This document shows positions 1 through 11,827 of a stretch of 64,000 bases of DNA, one piece after another. Below the pieces are notes generated by a model that worked only from the letters and a program-made list of their open reading frames with translations, ran no database searches and was not told the origin of the DNA. The translations under genes were made by a program, and so were the position numbers. Source of the stretch: Epiperipatus broadwayi (lineage: Eukaryota; Onychophora; Udeonychophora; Euonychophora; Peripatidae); NCBI GenBank assembly GCA_028023455.1, contig JAQFVV010012490.1, positions 746,001 to 810,000 of the forward strand, read 5' to 3'. How positions within the stretch are numbered: the first letter of the stretch is position 1; each line of letters opens with the position of its first letter.

Positions 1-3000
1 TTACTGTATCTGCCATACAGAGCGCCACTAGGCTACTTGAACTTAGAAAATTTATAGAGTAGGCAGATATGTGCTGTTAACAATCCAACTTTTATTTTAT
101 TGACCGTTTGCCCTTGCCACTAGCTCATGGAGTAGCAGAGGTTTATAAAATATGAATTCTTATCTAAAAATATTTTCAATATTAAAAAAATAAAAGAAGC
201 CACTGCCAGTAATAACACACACAAGCATTTATTTAATATATGTAAAATTTAGCATTATTATTTTAGCCTAACTTTTATTTTTTTACAAAACATTATAACT
301 TATTTTACTTTAGATTTTAATTTACAATTTAACTGTTTTTATTTTATTTTAAAAGTTCGCACAGATGAGTTTAATATTTATTAGAGTGTCGAGTATGAAT
401 AGACTACATAGATTGCATTTGAAAAGAAAATATTCTATCCCTTATTTAACCTTAGGCCAAAAGTTCGCAGTCAAACCAACGCCAATCTATCTGATATATC
501 GATGTATTCAATGCAGCACAAATACCACACCGCCAGGAATGCACATCTGAACAGCATGGTTGATAGAAGACATTGACTCTCGTCCAGACAGGAATACTAA
601 ATCTGTCTGACATGAAGAGCAATAAAAAAAAACTCCATAGGAAGGGACTGCGTTTTCTGTCTTACCATCCCATTCCATAGGCAAAAAGGGAGTATGCGGC
701 GTATAATACGATCCTGCACATAGCGAACCTCGTACTACATCTACTAATTGCACCAATATATCCAATCCATTGACCCAAATTAACTATGAAACAGATAACC
801 TAAGATTACCCTATCTTAAACTAACATATATAACTTTACAAATCTATGCAGCTATTCACGCCCGACTTAAATTTAACATTTATTACAAGTTGTTTAAAAG
901 AAAAAAAAATCATAATAAAATCTTAAAAGAACAGAAAAAATAAATTAATGGAAATGATTTACAGAAAATAATAGTACATTCAATAAAATAATTAATAAAA
1001 AAATTTAGTCAGATAGAAATTTCTACTTCTATTTAAATATTGAGAAGTTTTTGGAATCAAAGTTCTTACTGTTTTGAAAATGTTCATTAACTATATAGTT
1101 CTTACTGTTTTTAGAAATATTCCGTAGTTTCTAATTGCTTGTAATTTGGAAGGTGTTAATTCCCACGAAGTCATGAGGAGATCGGTGTGCAGTTAGCTGT
1201 TGGTCCTTTATTGTAGCTGGTATTTAATTGCCGGGCCCAGATGTCCTATAGTCCGCAATATAGGAAAACGATGTTTCATTTTTTTAGAACAACTGAAGGA
1301 ATTGAAAGTGCGTCTTTCAATCCCTTCTCCTCCAACTTTTTCCGACTTAACGCATATCACTATCTTCTCTAATTAATCTTTTTATTTCCAAACTTTTCCT
1401 CTTATTGCAAACTTTTGGATCCAGTGGACATTACGTCATGACGATGATGATCTTTTTGTTAAGGTCCGTTTCCCCAAGGGATTTCTTTTATTGGCTATTA
1501 GTTTCTATTGTTTTTTTTCTCCTATCTGACCTTTGCTTATACATTTTGAAATGCCCAAGGGCTAGCTTACTTTTAACTAATTAAAATAATCATTTCCATT
1601 ATACAATAGCATTAATTAAATTATTGTACATTGTTTTTATCTTTAAATCTTTCGAGTCTTTTTCTTAATATTTAGTTTTAAAACTTTTTCTTTTTTCTTA
1701 GTAAAGTTTTCTTTTACTAATTTTTCATCTGTGCGATTTTATATATTAGAGTTTAGATGATTTTTAATTTTCAATTTTTAATTCTTATAAAAAGAAGTTT
1801 TTATTTGTGAACTTTTACTTTTCATGTTTAATTTTAGAAAAAAATAATGTAATGGCATATGTGCCCATTACATTATAATGAAATAGAATTGACTTTTTTT
1901 TATTGTAAGCATTATTTACAATAAGTATTATAATATTTGCATTAAAAAAGTAGAAAAATAATAACTATAGATTGCAAAAGAGAAATAAAATTACTTATGT
2001 TTAGACTACACAGCAGTATAAGATATCGCTAAACTCCAAAAAAGTGGCATAAAACTTATTCTGTGCAAACAAATTTGATTTGATTTCTGTAAAATATAGA
2101 TATCCTTAGAAAGGTACTGAGATAGATACCTATTCAATTTATACAAATTCTATAAAATTAAAGCATATTAATATTTTTAGTGGTAACCTAATAAAAATTC
2201 ATACATTGTTAATTTCAAAGCTTCCACTATCTTGCTTAGAAATATGCTAGATTATATTTCTTGTTTCTCATCATATTATCAACTAAAATCAATCTTTTAC
2301 TTAATTATGATATAATCATCCTACTTTTGCTTTCTTGCCTGGAAATGATTTTTCTTCTTAACATTACATTGTAACCATTTTTTATTTCACAGTGAAAGTT
2401 ACAATGGTTCTTTTAAAAGCATTAACAAATTTTTTAATTATTTTTTACTTGGTCTTTTTTTTTTTGACATCATAGTGAAAACTAAACACACTACTACTAT
2501 TAAAAATTGCATTACTTTCAATGTTTCACTGGAATTTTTTTTCTTTTGATGCTATATATATATTTTGTTTTCATAAGGAAACCTAAACAATCTTACATTA
2601 TTAAAAATTGCCATTTCAGCTTTTAGTTCTACTTTTCAGAATCTTTGTGTTGTGTATTCGGCTATGAAGCTGACTACCAACAATTACCACAAAATTATAA
2701 TTTCCAAAAACATTATTAATAACAATTAACTATATTTATTTACAATATATATATATATGTAAATTAAGATTTAAATGAGTAGCAATTTATTTACACATAA
2801 CATTTTAACTGCACTATACTAGTGGTAATGTTAAGTGAATACTAAAATTTATGCTCACGGTTATTTTATACAAAACACAATTCTATTTGAGCCTTCTCAG
2901 GTGTATGTAAATAATAAGAGACCAGCGTGGGCTATTAACATTTTCCCTAGCCGGCTATCTTTCACCTTCAGAGGCATGGGCTCTGGGACACATCCATCAT

Positions 3001-4274
3001 TGCAGAAAAGTCTGGGCACTTTTCCCTCAGCTTTTCTCAGGTCCTTCTCATATTCACGACACAGCAATAACAACGGCTTACGATGAGTACAGAAAATCTG
3101 ACGACCCCCCCTTCTCTTTTAGTGCACACTATTTATACTCCTTTTGTTTGCTTGATATCATTGTTAAATTCCTAGCATTCCAATGTAACTGTATTTCCAT
3201 TTCACTAATGCATCTCTACGATGATGATTAGAATCCAGCTTTTAATTATGTCCGCTCACATTCCTTAGTAATTAGTTTTAAATATTTTATCCATTTATTT
3301 GCTTCTAAAATTAGTTTAACATTTGATTTTAAACAATACACAATTCCTTCTGTCTCTTAAATCCATTATTTACATCCGGATTTGTAATTAACAATTTGGT
3401 TTATCTTTTGGGCAATCTTTTGTAGAATGCAACCTACGATCTTTGTCTTAAAGTTTAAGTTTAATTTAACTGCCAACCATCTTTCTTTGTTGCTATCAAA
3501 CTTAAACTAAAAATTATCTAAAATAAAGTTCCTTTATTGCTTTTAAAACTTAGATATTTATTTACATTTCATTATTATTTTTTTCTGGAGTAAACTTAGC
3601 TTTATAACATAACTATTGAGTTACCAAAACCTATATATATATTTTCTGCAAAATATAGCTCTGTGAAATATTTGCATGTGTATACTATGTAAACCAATGA
3701 TGTTTCTTATATTATTTACACTCATTGCCAGTTGTATAGGGTTTTTTTTGGGAATTTCTTCTCCCTGTCACAACAATGTTAGTCTAAGTTATATTCCTTA
3801 CTTTAAATACTTCATTGCAAACTTTTATATATAAACCGACATTTCAACTATTGTGCAATCTTCATTTATGTCAGCCATTTTCTTTTTGATTTTTAGGATT
3901 ATAATTAAAATTATTTGTATGCAGTAGAGTAATTTACGAAAATAAGTATGGGACATTTTTACTGCTAAAAGTAGGGAAAAAACAATTAACACATCAAATT
4001 TGTAACTTAAGCCTTATAAAATATAACAAAAACTTATTTATTGTAACACCTTCCTGCATTGCATAGATTTTAATATAGTGAGGAAAAATATTTATTGTAT
4101 CTTCATTATAGCAGATCTTACTGTATTTAAGAAAGTAGGAGTTACTAATTATAATAATTAGATAAGATTATTTTTTAATAACTTAAATCTTATCTGATTA
4201 ATTTTTTAATTATAAAAATATTGCTTAAATTTACAAAAAAAAAAACAACAACGACATTTTGGAGTGTCTGGACT
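1..4274. other. AT-rich noncoding stretch, no recognisable gene
   Basis: Mostly AT-rich sequence with poly-A/T runs and short (AT)n tracts, for example near 2740-2760. Three patches are visibly richer in G+C and may be decayed repeats: about 500-770, 1140-1260 and 2880-3120. A - strand open frame of 85 codons (508-765) and a frame in the 2890-3110 patch read somewhat like protein, but I recognise neither family and no flanking splice sites stand out. Confidence 0.5.
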
Positions 4275-4289
4275 AACTATAGCACAGTT

Positions 4290-4399
4290 GTTGTTTTTTT
4301 TAAGTGTCATAGCATCAGCCGGGACGCGAACCCGCAACCCGGGCAACTGCCTGCAAGTGCAAGGCAGTCGCGCTGACCTCTTGACCACCAATGCAAGAC
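4290..4399 (-). mobile_element. tRNA retropseudogene / short tRNA-derived SINE with 15-bp target duplications
   Basis: On the - strand the insert reads as a tRNA-like body. It starts near 4394 with a 5' acceptor arm GCATTGG that pairs with CTGATGC at the 3' side (wobbles allowed). An A-box-like D-arm (TGGTCAAGAGGTCA) and a T-arm with GGGTTCGCGTCCC (B box) follow. The anticodon stem CTGCCT/AGGCAG encloses a 9-nt loop, so the molecule is not a canonical tRNA. After the tRNA part comes TATGACACTT and an A-rich tail (AAAAAAAACAAC). The 15-bp direct repeat aactatagcacagtt is present at 4275-4289 and 4400-4414 and brackets exactly this insert, as expected for LINE-mediated retroposition. I infer a retroposed, probably non-functional copy. 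Confidence 0.82.
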
Positions 4400-4414
4400 A
4401 ACTATAGCACAGTT

Positions 4415-6171
4415 TGTGAGCATATATGCATATATTTGCAATTTGTCAATAAAGTTCTATATTCTGTGTAATTAGTCAGTAAATGAATGAACTTCTTCTA
4501 ATTGAATTCACTCTAGCAAATTTACATTGTTGTGTATGCATTTGAATTTTAATCAAACTAAAGTATACTAATATCTTTAGATTTATGCAAGATTTGGATT
4601 AATATAAAACTGCAAAGATCTATCCATAATGAGAGCATTTAGTGTTAATTATTCATGCGTTGTATATTGTGAATCCAGCATCATGTGTTGTGTGTGCATT
4701 CGATAAACACAAGGATAGTTAAACACACTTAAGTATGGATAGTGTTAGTTATTTGTGCATGTGTAGAGTTTAAAGTTACTCAACTGAAAGATAAATCTGC
4801 CCCAGTAGAGATTTTATTATAATTTCTAAGAAGATTGCTAATGTATTATTTTTCATCTACCTATATATATATACTTTTATCTTGAATGAATAAACCTTTT
4901 GTTAAGTTTTGTGTCTACTGTTTTCTTACAATTAGTCACCAGTGTTGACTGCTAGTATTGCCTTGCTAGTATTGTCAGTAATACTCCTGGGAATATGGTC
5001 AATTTGACAGTTTAAAAACCTGTGTAAGAAAGTAAATTTTTATAAAGTAGGAGAAAATTGTTGAAGCTTAGCAAATAAGTTTATATATGATTTGTGTTTA
5101 GTGACAGAACACTTTGACTAATCTTCATCAAGAATAATAGAACTTTAATATAACTCTTTGATCAAATTTGATATTGACAGTGCATCAGGTTGGAAAAGTT
5201 AAGTAGAATATATAGAGACATGTTTATAAACAACATAGTCAACAATTAAATAAAAATAGCAACGCTAATGTGGTGTTTGGAAAAGTTCTCCAGTAACAAA
5301 CTGATTCTGCAATTCAAAATCTTCTGAGGTGATGCTGTATCATGAACTAAAAGATAAGTTGACTACATATTTCAAATTGACTACATCAAAACTATTAGCC
5401 TGCCTCAGATTCAGAAATAGAAGATAGACACCATGTGAGAAATATCAAGACAGATTCTGGAGCTTAAGGTTCTTAGATATTGTCCAGTTCTGTCATTTTC
5501 AGCATCTGAATTTCTTTGAATTCTGGAGCACAGCCATTCAATTTTTTTTTTTTAACTAAAAAATAACTGGACTTTTTTCTAATATATATATATAAAAGAT
5601 GTTAATTTATTGTGTATACTATTATCAATTGCAGGGCATCCATTATTTTAAATATTATTAGAAATATATTATAATACTGTTTAATATAATCATTAAAGAA
5701 GGCTTTAATATATATTGTACCATAGAATAAAGATGTATATGTTGTAATGGGATACACCCTTACTCTATACTCAAATACTGTATTTTATAATGAGCATACT
5801 GTAGGACATACTATTATGTATAATGTTTAATCCATAAAGCAAACATACTATTATGTATAATGTTTAATCCATAAAGCAATATTTCCTGCCCATTGTAAGA
5901 TATATACTTTTTATAAGGCCTGAAGTTACTAGAAAATTTAGTTATTTTGAGAAGATAAAGCTTCAAGATAATGGCACCATTAACACTCAGGTTCAAACTA
6001 TACCTTTTTTGATATCTGGTTAACTCAACATAGCTCAGGAAGCAATGAGAATTAGGTGAGATGTTGCATAACTATCACTGCTGAATGGAATGCATGAATA
6101 GAAAAATGTACATAGAAACATAATTAACAATAGTGGTTTATTTTATTGTAACCATATGTGATGTATGTCAA
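4415..6171. other. AT-rich noncoding stretch
   Basis: No coding frame or RNA gene is supported. It contains one perfect 37-bp tandem duplication (listed separately) and poly-T tracts near 5540. Confidence 0.5.
5806..5879. repeat. perfect 37-bp tandem duplication
   Basis: The unit beginning acatactattatg and ending ataaagcaa occurs at 5806-5842 and again immediately at 5843-5879 without a mismatch. This indicates a recent local duplication. There is no sign that it is coding. Confidence 0.9.
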
Positions 6172-6187
6172 CATCTCGACTGCGCCA
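6172..6187 (-). other. LTR-retrotransposon primer-binding site, tRNA-Ser type
   Basis: Read on the - strand, 6187 to 6172 is TGGCGCAGTCGAGATG. The first 11 bases, TGGCGCAGTCG, are the exact complement of CGACTGCG plus CCA. That is the 3' end of an insect-type tRNA-Ser whose acceptor arm is GCAGTCG. Ty3/gypsy elements of the 297/17.6 group are known to use tRNA-Ser. The site lies directly at the edge of the LTR-like sequence at 6188-6640, in the orientation expected for a - strand 5' LTR. Confidence 0.6.
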
Positions 6188-6640
6188 GATTGCAGTGTAT
6201 TGATTCTTCAATTACTGCACACAAAAGTTAATTTGCAAACTAGTTAGTTTAATTCTCAAAACAGTTCAATGCTAACTAATTTACAGTTTATACAAAGTTC
6301 TGATTACCGCCGAGCTGTGTTAGAAAAGTACATTATGTACACACGATAACGAATACTCGCACTATAATTCTGAACGTATAGTTTCTATGTCTAACTTCTC
6401 TTCTTTCTCAACAAGGGTAATTCGCAATTCCCACGCTGTTCCCTTGCAATGGATGCTCTGTTCGAATTCACTGAAAATGCTTTGTACTCACTCTGTTGAT
6501 CTTTTCAAAATGGCCCTCCTTTTATTGTTTTGTTTTCTGGAGTAACTCTTATAAATTAAGGTGGGATTTAATTAAATTGGGTTTTGCTAATTAAATTCCT
6601 TTGTTGTCTGTTTAATTAGTTTGGTACAATTGATTGTATT
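6188..6640 (-). mobile_element. Probable solo or partial 5' LTR (Ty3/gypsy-like), - strand
   Basis: This patch is richer in G+C than its surroundings and ends three bases from the primer-binding site, which suggests a terminus reading TGCAGTG/CACTGCA near 6190. On the - strand it holds a TATA-like AATAAAAGG near 6517-6528, followed about 10-20 bases later by an initiator-like start (TCAACAGAGTGAG). The distal boundary is a guess, because no second LTR, polypurine tract or pol domain was found on either side. A gag-pol body is not visible downstream (towards lower coordinates), so the insertion is either truncated or a solo LTR keeping a little internal sequence. Confidence 0.45.
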
Positions 6641-8626
6641 GTAAGCTGAATCAGACAACGACTAATTAACGTCTATGATTAAAATATTAGTAGCACAATT
6701 TAAAGATTTTACAATAAAATAATATTTTAGAATAAGACACTTCGTATGTACGTTTAATTTCAAAATGCGTATATTACAACATCGTACAACAATAACAAAA
6801 AAAAAAAAAAATCAATAACATAAAATATATATCTATATAAGAAAGAAATATATCCCTTGATAAGGCATTTGATATTCAACTGTAATAGTTAATACATTAT
6901 AGTTTATTAAAATTAGTTGAGATTTAAAATATTTCCTTTTTATTCCAAATGCCTGATCAATTATATTATACACTGACATATGACTATATTAAATACAAAT
7001 AGTTAACTAATAATTTATACCACAGTAATTCTTATAAGAATCCTTCTTTTGTTTTCTTTTCTTGTTGATGATTTGCTTGTCTGTTTATGTTTCTTAGTTC
7101 TTCACCCAGGCTTTTTATTTTTTTAGGAAACTAGGCTTGTCAAGGTCCATTTGAAGTGTAAATTTATAATTGTTAGAAATTTTCAGTTCATGAAACAGTT
7201 GTCCATATTTTTTTCACTTTTGTGATTGCAATGTTTAAAGCTATATTTTGTCCCACTTATAAGTCCATAATTCTGTAAATTTTTTTAATTTCTTTTTTTG
7301 ATTTTAAAAATTCTCTTTTAAAATTTGTTATACTTAATTTCAAAAGTGAAAGCAAGAGAACCAATTGTGCAATGTGTATTTAAAGATTACTTCTATGCAT
7401 TTTTTAAGTTTCAGACCGGCTATCACAAAAACACTATTTTAGAGCTTATTGTACTAGGTGATAGTGGCTACGAGTTGCCTTAGACTTCCATTGGATCAAA
7501 CGATATTTCTAAATTATCCATTTCCATTGTATATATTTAAAATGAAGGCAATATATACATAAATATCAATTCTTCAAGACTAAATTCCTTGATAGTCACT
7601 TCTTAAAAACATCCAAGTAACTTTGCAACAGCAATTGGAATTCTGGATAACTAGCAACTGGAACAATGGCTGCATATCTGGTGAACTGTACTATGCTTAT
7701 ATAACTAGCGAACTGACCTCTGATTATATAACTTGTGAATTGATCTTGACTTCAACTTTTCTAGCCTATTTATCTATAAGATAGTGCTTTTCCGAAAATA
7801 TTGGATCCTCTACCCTACTCTATGACAAATAACAAACTAAATTAATCATATAGCCCATGGTTATGTGTGTTTTTACATGTGCCAAACCTAATTAATTATA
7901 TAGCTCAAGGCTGTATGTATATATTTTTTGAATGTATAGCCTTGATATTTTAAAATTCTTTAATTAATTACAAAACAATTAAAGAAATATTAATTTAACA
8001 TTTCATTTTTTTTCTTTACATATTCATGTATTAATATATATGCTATGCAAATGACAAGCTTATCAACTTTCTAGTTGATAAAAGTTTTCATTATATCATA
8101 TTAATACACACACAAATCAGTAAATAAATCTTAACAAACAGGATACTTTCTCTAGCATTACGATTAAATAGTTATTTTTTATATATGTAAACTATGGTAC
8201 TAGATCACAATATATATGTCACATAAATCAAGTTAAACAAAAAATTGTGGAAAGAATTTTTATTTATAGTTAATTATATAATTTTTTTAAATTTTGTGTA
8301 TAAGTATTTAATTTATTTTGTTATTGCAATAATTAATGAAATTAATTATTAATTAATTAATAATTATTAATTATTATTATATATTAATGTGTTAATATAA
8401 TAACTTTATCTTAAGTTTTGGTTGCCTTATATAATAGTATAACATGTAGGTTTGTCACTAAATACATTCACAAATGAAAAAAAGGTCTAATTTTTTAATA
8501 TGAATTTTGCTTAATAGCAACTATTTGTTAGGTTTTTTTTTCTTGCTATTATTACGAGATACATGTGTGCCCCTGCAATTCTGTGTTGAAATATAAAAGA
8601 TATTTTATTTGTATTAAAGCTGTAAA
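6641..8626. other. AT-rich noncoding stretch
   Basis: No gene is supported. Near 7685-7745 a unit of about 27 bases (ttatataactagcgaactg...) is duplicated imperfectly. Around 7840-7920 a segment containing taattaatcatatagcccatgg is repeated with divergence. The A/T-only run at 8320-8400 is low-complexity. Confidence 0.45.
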
Positions 8627-8637
8627 TAATATGGAAT

Positions 8638-11600
8638 CATCATCAATCATTATCAATCCACTGCAGGATGAAGGTCTCTCCAAGTTCAATCCACCTCCGA
8701 TCTTTAGCTTCTCTTCTCCACATCACCCCTGCACACTTTATTTCATCCATCCATCTTGGAATTCAGTTTAAGATTTCAATTGTCCATCTATTATTATCTC
8801 TTCTAGCAATATGTCCAGCCCAACTCCATTTCAGTCTTTTAATTTTTTAATGAGATCAGTAACACCTGTTTGTTCTCTTACCCATATATTGCGTTTTCGA
8901 TTTCTTCTTGTTATTCCCAATATGCATCTCTCCATACTTCTTTGAGTGGTCTGAAGTCTCTGTATTGCTCTTCTTTTAAGTATCCAAGACTCAGATCCAT
9001 TAAGTAAGAACTGGTAAAATACATTTATTAAAAACCTTCCTTTTCAAACACATAGGCATATTTCCTTTTAGTATCAAGTTATTTCTACCAAAAGCACTCC
9101 AACCAAGTTTAATTCTATGATTAATTTCATCCATTATGTTTCCATCTGTATTAATAATCTGACCAAGGCATTTGTAATTGTTAACTTCTTCTAACTCATC
9201 ATAATCAATCTTAATTTTCATATTTTGAGAAAATCCATTAAACATTACTTTAGTCTTTTTAACATTTGTCTTTAGTCCTACTTTCCTACTTTCATTTGAT
9301 AACTTCTGCAGCATTTTGCAAAAACAACTACATCATCTGCAAAATCTAAATGACTTAAATAATCTCCATTTACTTTCATTCCTTTAGCTTACCATATTAA
9401 TCCACAAAATACTTCTTGCAGCATTGCTGTAAAAAGTTTTGGAGATATGGAGTCACCCTGTCTTACATCCTTCTCAATGTAGATTTTCCCAGTATCATTA
9501 TGTAATCTAATTGTTGCTTTTGCATTTTATAAATATTCTTTAAAATATGACAATATCCTGGATCTATACCTTGATGATTCAATGTTTTAATCACTGAAGA
9601 AATATTTATAGAATCAAATACCTTTTTATAATCTACAAATCCAAAGCATAATGGCAACTCATATTCATTTGTCCTTTCTATAACTTCTCTCAATAACCTG
9701 GATATGATCTACTGTACTAAACCACTTTTAAATCCAGCTTGTTCTCTTGGTTGGTAGAAATCCAATGTTCTCTGTAGATGAGTTGTAATTATCTTGGTAA
9801 ATTTTTTTGTATAAAACTGATAAAAGGCTGAAAGGTCTGTAATTTTTAATATCTTCTTTATCATCTTTTTTAAATATTAATATTAATACTGCAGTTTTCC
9901 AATCATCTGATACATCTTTATCATTTAGATATTTGGTATATAATTTTACTAAAAAAAATTCTATTTCTTCACCTGCTTCTTTTAATATATCAATTATAAT
10001 TCCATCATTACCTGGAGCCTTTCCTTTCTTCATATATTTAATTGCATGTCTCACTTCTTCACTTAAAATTCTGGGCAATTCTGAAGATGCAATAGATATA
10101 GGATGTACTTGTTCTTTATTACTATATAATTCTTGATAAAGGTTTTCTACCCATTTCATGATGTCATCTCTTTTTTAGTAATAATTCCATCTTTTTTCTT
10201 ATTGCAGATATAAATTTCCTATCAATACCAAAATGTTATTTTACACTCTTGAGACTTTTATTCTCTTCTACAACTGTCCTTGTTACTTTCTTATATCATT
10301 TTCAACTCTTTTCCGTACCATTGTACAAAATTTATGATATTTCAATCCTTTTTAATGCATCATTTTTGTATATATTCATATTCTTTATTTTCTTCATAAA
10401 TTCTCTAGTCTTAATAGAAATTTTATTGATCAGTTGCTGCTTTTTTGTATCAGGTATTTTCATATTAATTTCATTCAAATCTGAATCATGTTCAAAATCT
10501 ACTAATACTTGAAACCGATTTGTAAGTTCTAATTTAAATTCATTAGAATGTTTCTGAAGATTAGGAATATCAACCGTAAATATGGTTTTTGTTAATAATT
10601 TTTGTCTCTCTAGTTTTGCATTAACACGTATCTTACTAATCGATGATCACTTCCTGTGTTAAATTTATTAAGAACATTATAATCTTGAAATATGTATTTT
10701 CTGTTAGTCAAAATGTAATCCAATTCTGCTGTACCTTCATTTGGATGCTTCCATGTCCATTTCCTTTTAATATTTTTTTCAAAAAAAGAATTCATAATAT
10801 AAAGTTTTTCTTTTTCTGCAAACTCCACAAGTCTATGTCCTCTCTCATTTTTATTACCATAACCAAAATTACCTACAGCACTTTCATCTTCCATTTGTTT
10901 ACCAATTCTAGCATTAAAGTCTCCCATAACAATTTTAAAATGTTGTTTACTCTGATCAAAAGCCTTTTGTACATCCATATAAAAATCTTCTACTACTTCA
11001 TCACTATGAGAACTTGTTGGGGCATAAACCTGAATTATCTGCATTTGGTATCAGCTATTAAATTGTATACCTAATTTTGCCACGCTGTTCTGATTCACCA
11101 TCAATCTTCACAATGTTGTTCTTTCACTTTTTATTTATAATAAATCCTACTCCACTTGTATTTCCAATATTTGTGCCTTTATAATAGAGTACATGTCCAC
11201 TTTTTAAATCAATTGTCTCTTCACCTTTTCTTCTAACTTTACAAATTCCAATAATGTCCCATTTAATATAAGACTGTTCTTTTTCTAATTCTTGCAATCT
11301 TCCTTTCTTCACTTGAAAGTGATCTGCAGTCATAAGTACCTAAATAAAAAGTCGTCATCAAATGACAGCCTGGTTCCACAATCAGGGGATTCTTAGCACC
11401 CTCTGCCTTTGGCCATCAACCGCCGCCTTGATTGGTAACTTTACAACCTCTGGGAATAAGAGCCATGATTTATTTTTGTCTGTCATAATTGTATATATCT
11501 ATTGGGAAAAATATTTATCATTTACACAAACATTCATTCTGCCTTATCAGGCAACTGAGAAGAAAGACCATGGTGTTTTTTGTTCTTAAACTCAGAGGTA

Positions 11601-11816
11601 AAAAGCCAATAACCTCACCACACTGGCTAATGCATGTTGGTGAGCAGCCCATCCATGTTCGTATACAATATCAATAATCACATAGTAATAACAGCTGCAA
11701 TGATAAGAACGTGCAGAGTGGACATTAGGACATTGCCCTGCTCAGTTCCTTTAAGGCCTCCAAAAGGAATCAAAGGGTCTCCTTTCAGTTAATAGCAAAC
11801 TTCTTTCTGCAACCAG
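8638..11816 (-). mobile_element. RTE-type non-LTR retrotransposon, near full-length copy A
   Basis: The copy runs on the - strand from a 5'UTR (about 11816-11340) through an endonuclease and reverse transcriptase to a 3' tail of GAT-type triplets at 8638-8650. The 11-bp direct repeat taatatggaat occurs at 8627-8637 and at 11817-11827 and marks the insertion site. Length about 3.18 kb. It closely matches copy B (21429-24648) along its whole length and copy F where that is present. Confidence 0.88.
8650..11333 (-). pseudogene. RTE endonuclease-reverse transcriptase ORF, broken (copy A)
   Basis: The polyprotein of the copy A LINE would nick target DNA with an APE-type endonuclease and reverse-transcribe its RNA there. 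Fragments read in order on the - strand: 11333-11124 (endonuclease start, GICKVRRKGEETID, GVGFIINKK); 11044-10610 (IQVYAPTSSHSDE, KIVMGDFNARIGK, AELDYILTNRKY, TGSDHRLVR, the catalytic endonuclease boxes); 10159-9728 (KGKAPGNDGI, DILKEAGEEIEFF, RT motifs 0-1); 9693-9463 (CFGFVDYKKVFDSI, RT motif A); 9314-9000 (VNNYKCLGQIINTDGN, thumb). The block carrying the RQGD/FADD motifs is broken by frameshifts near 9320-9470. At least five interruptions are visible, so the copy cannot be autonomous. Confidence 0.85.
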
Positions 11817-11827
11817 TAATATGGAAT

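Noticed and set aside
2835-3086. 83-codon + strand frame
   Set aside because: No recognisable motif; the opposite strand reads at least as protein-like, so no call was made.
4311-4394. Functional tRNA gene
   Set aside because: The 9-base anticodon loop, A-rich tail and flanking target duplications indicate a retroposed copy rather than a working gene.
10643-11074. 143-codon + strand frame
   Set aside because: It lies opposite the recognisable RTE endonuclease on the - strand and is its shadow; the same holds for the + strand frames at 23657-23980, 21462-21907 and 62616-62896.
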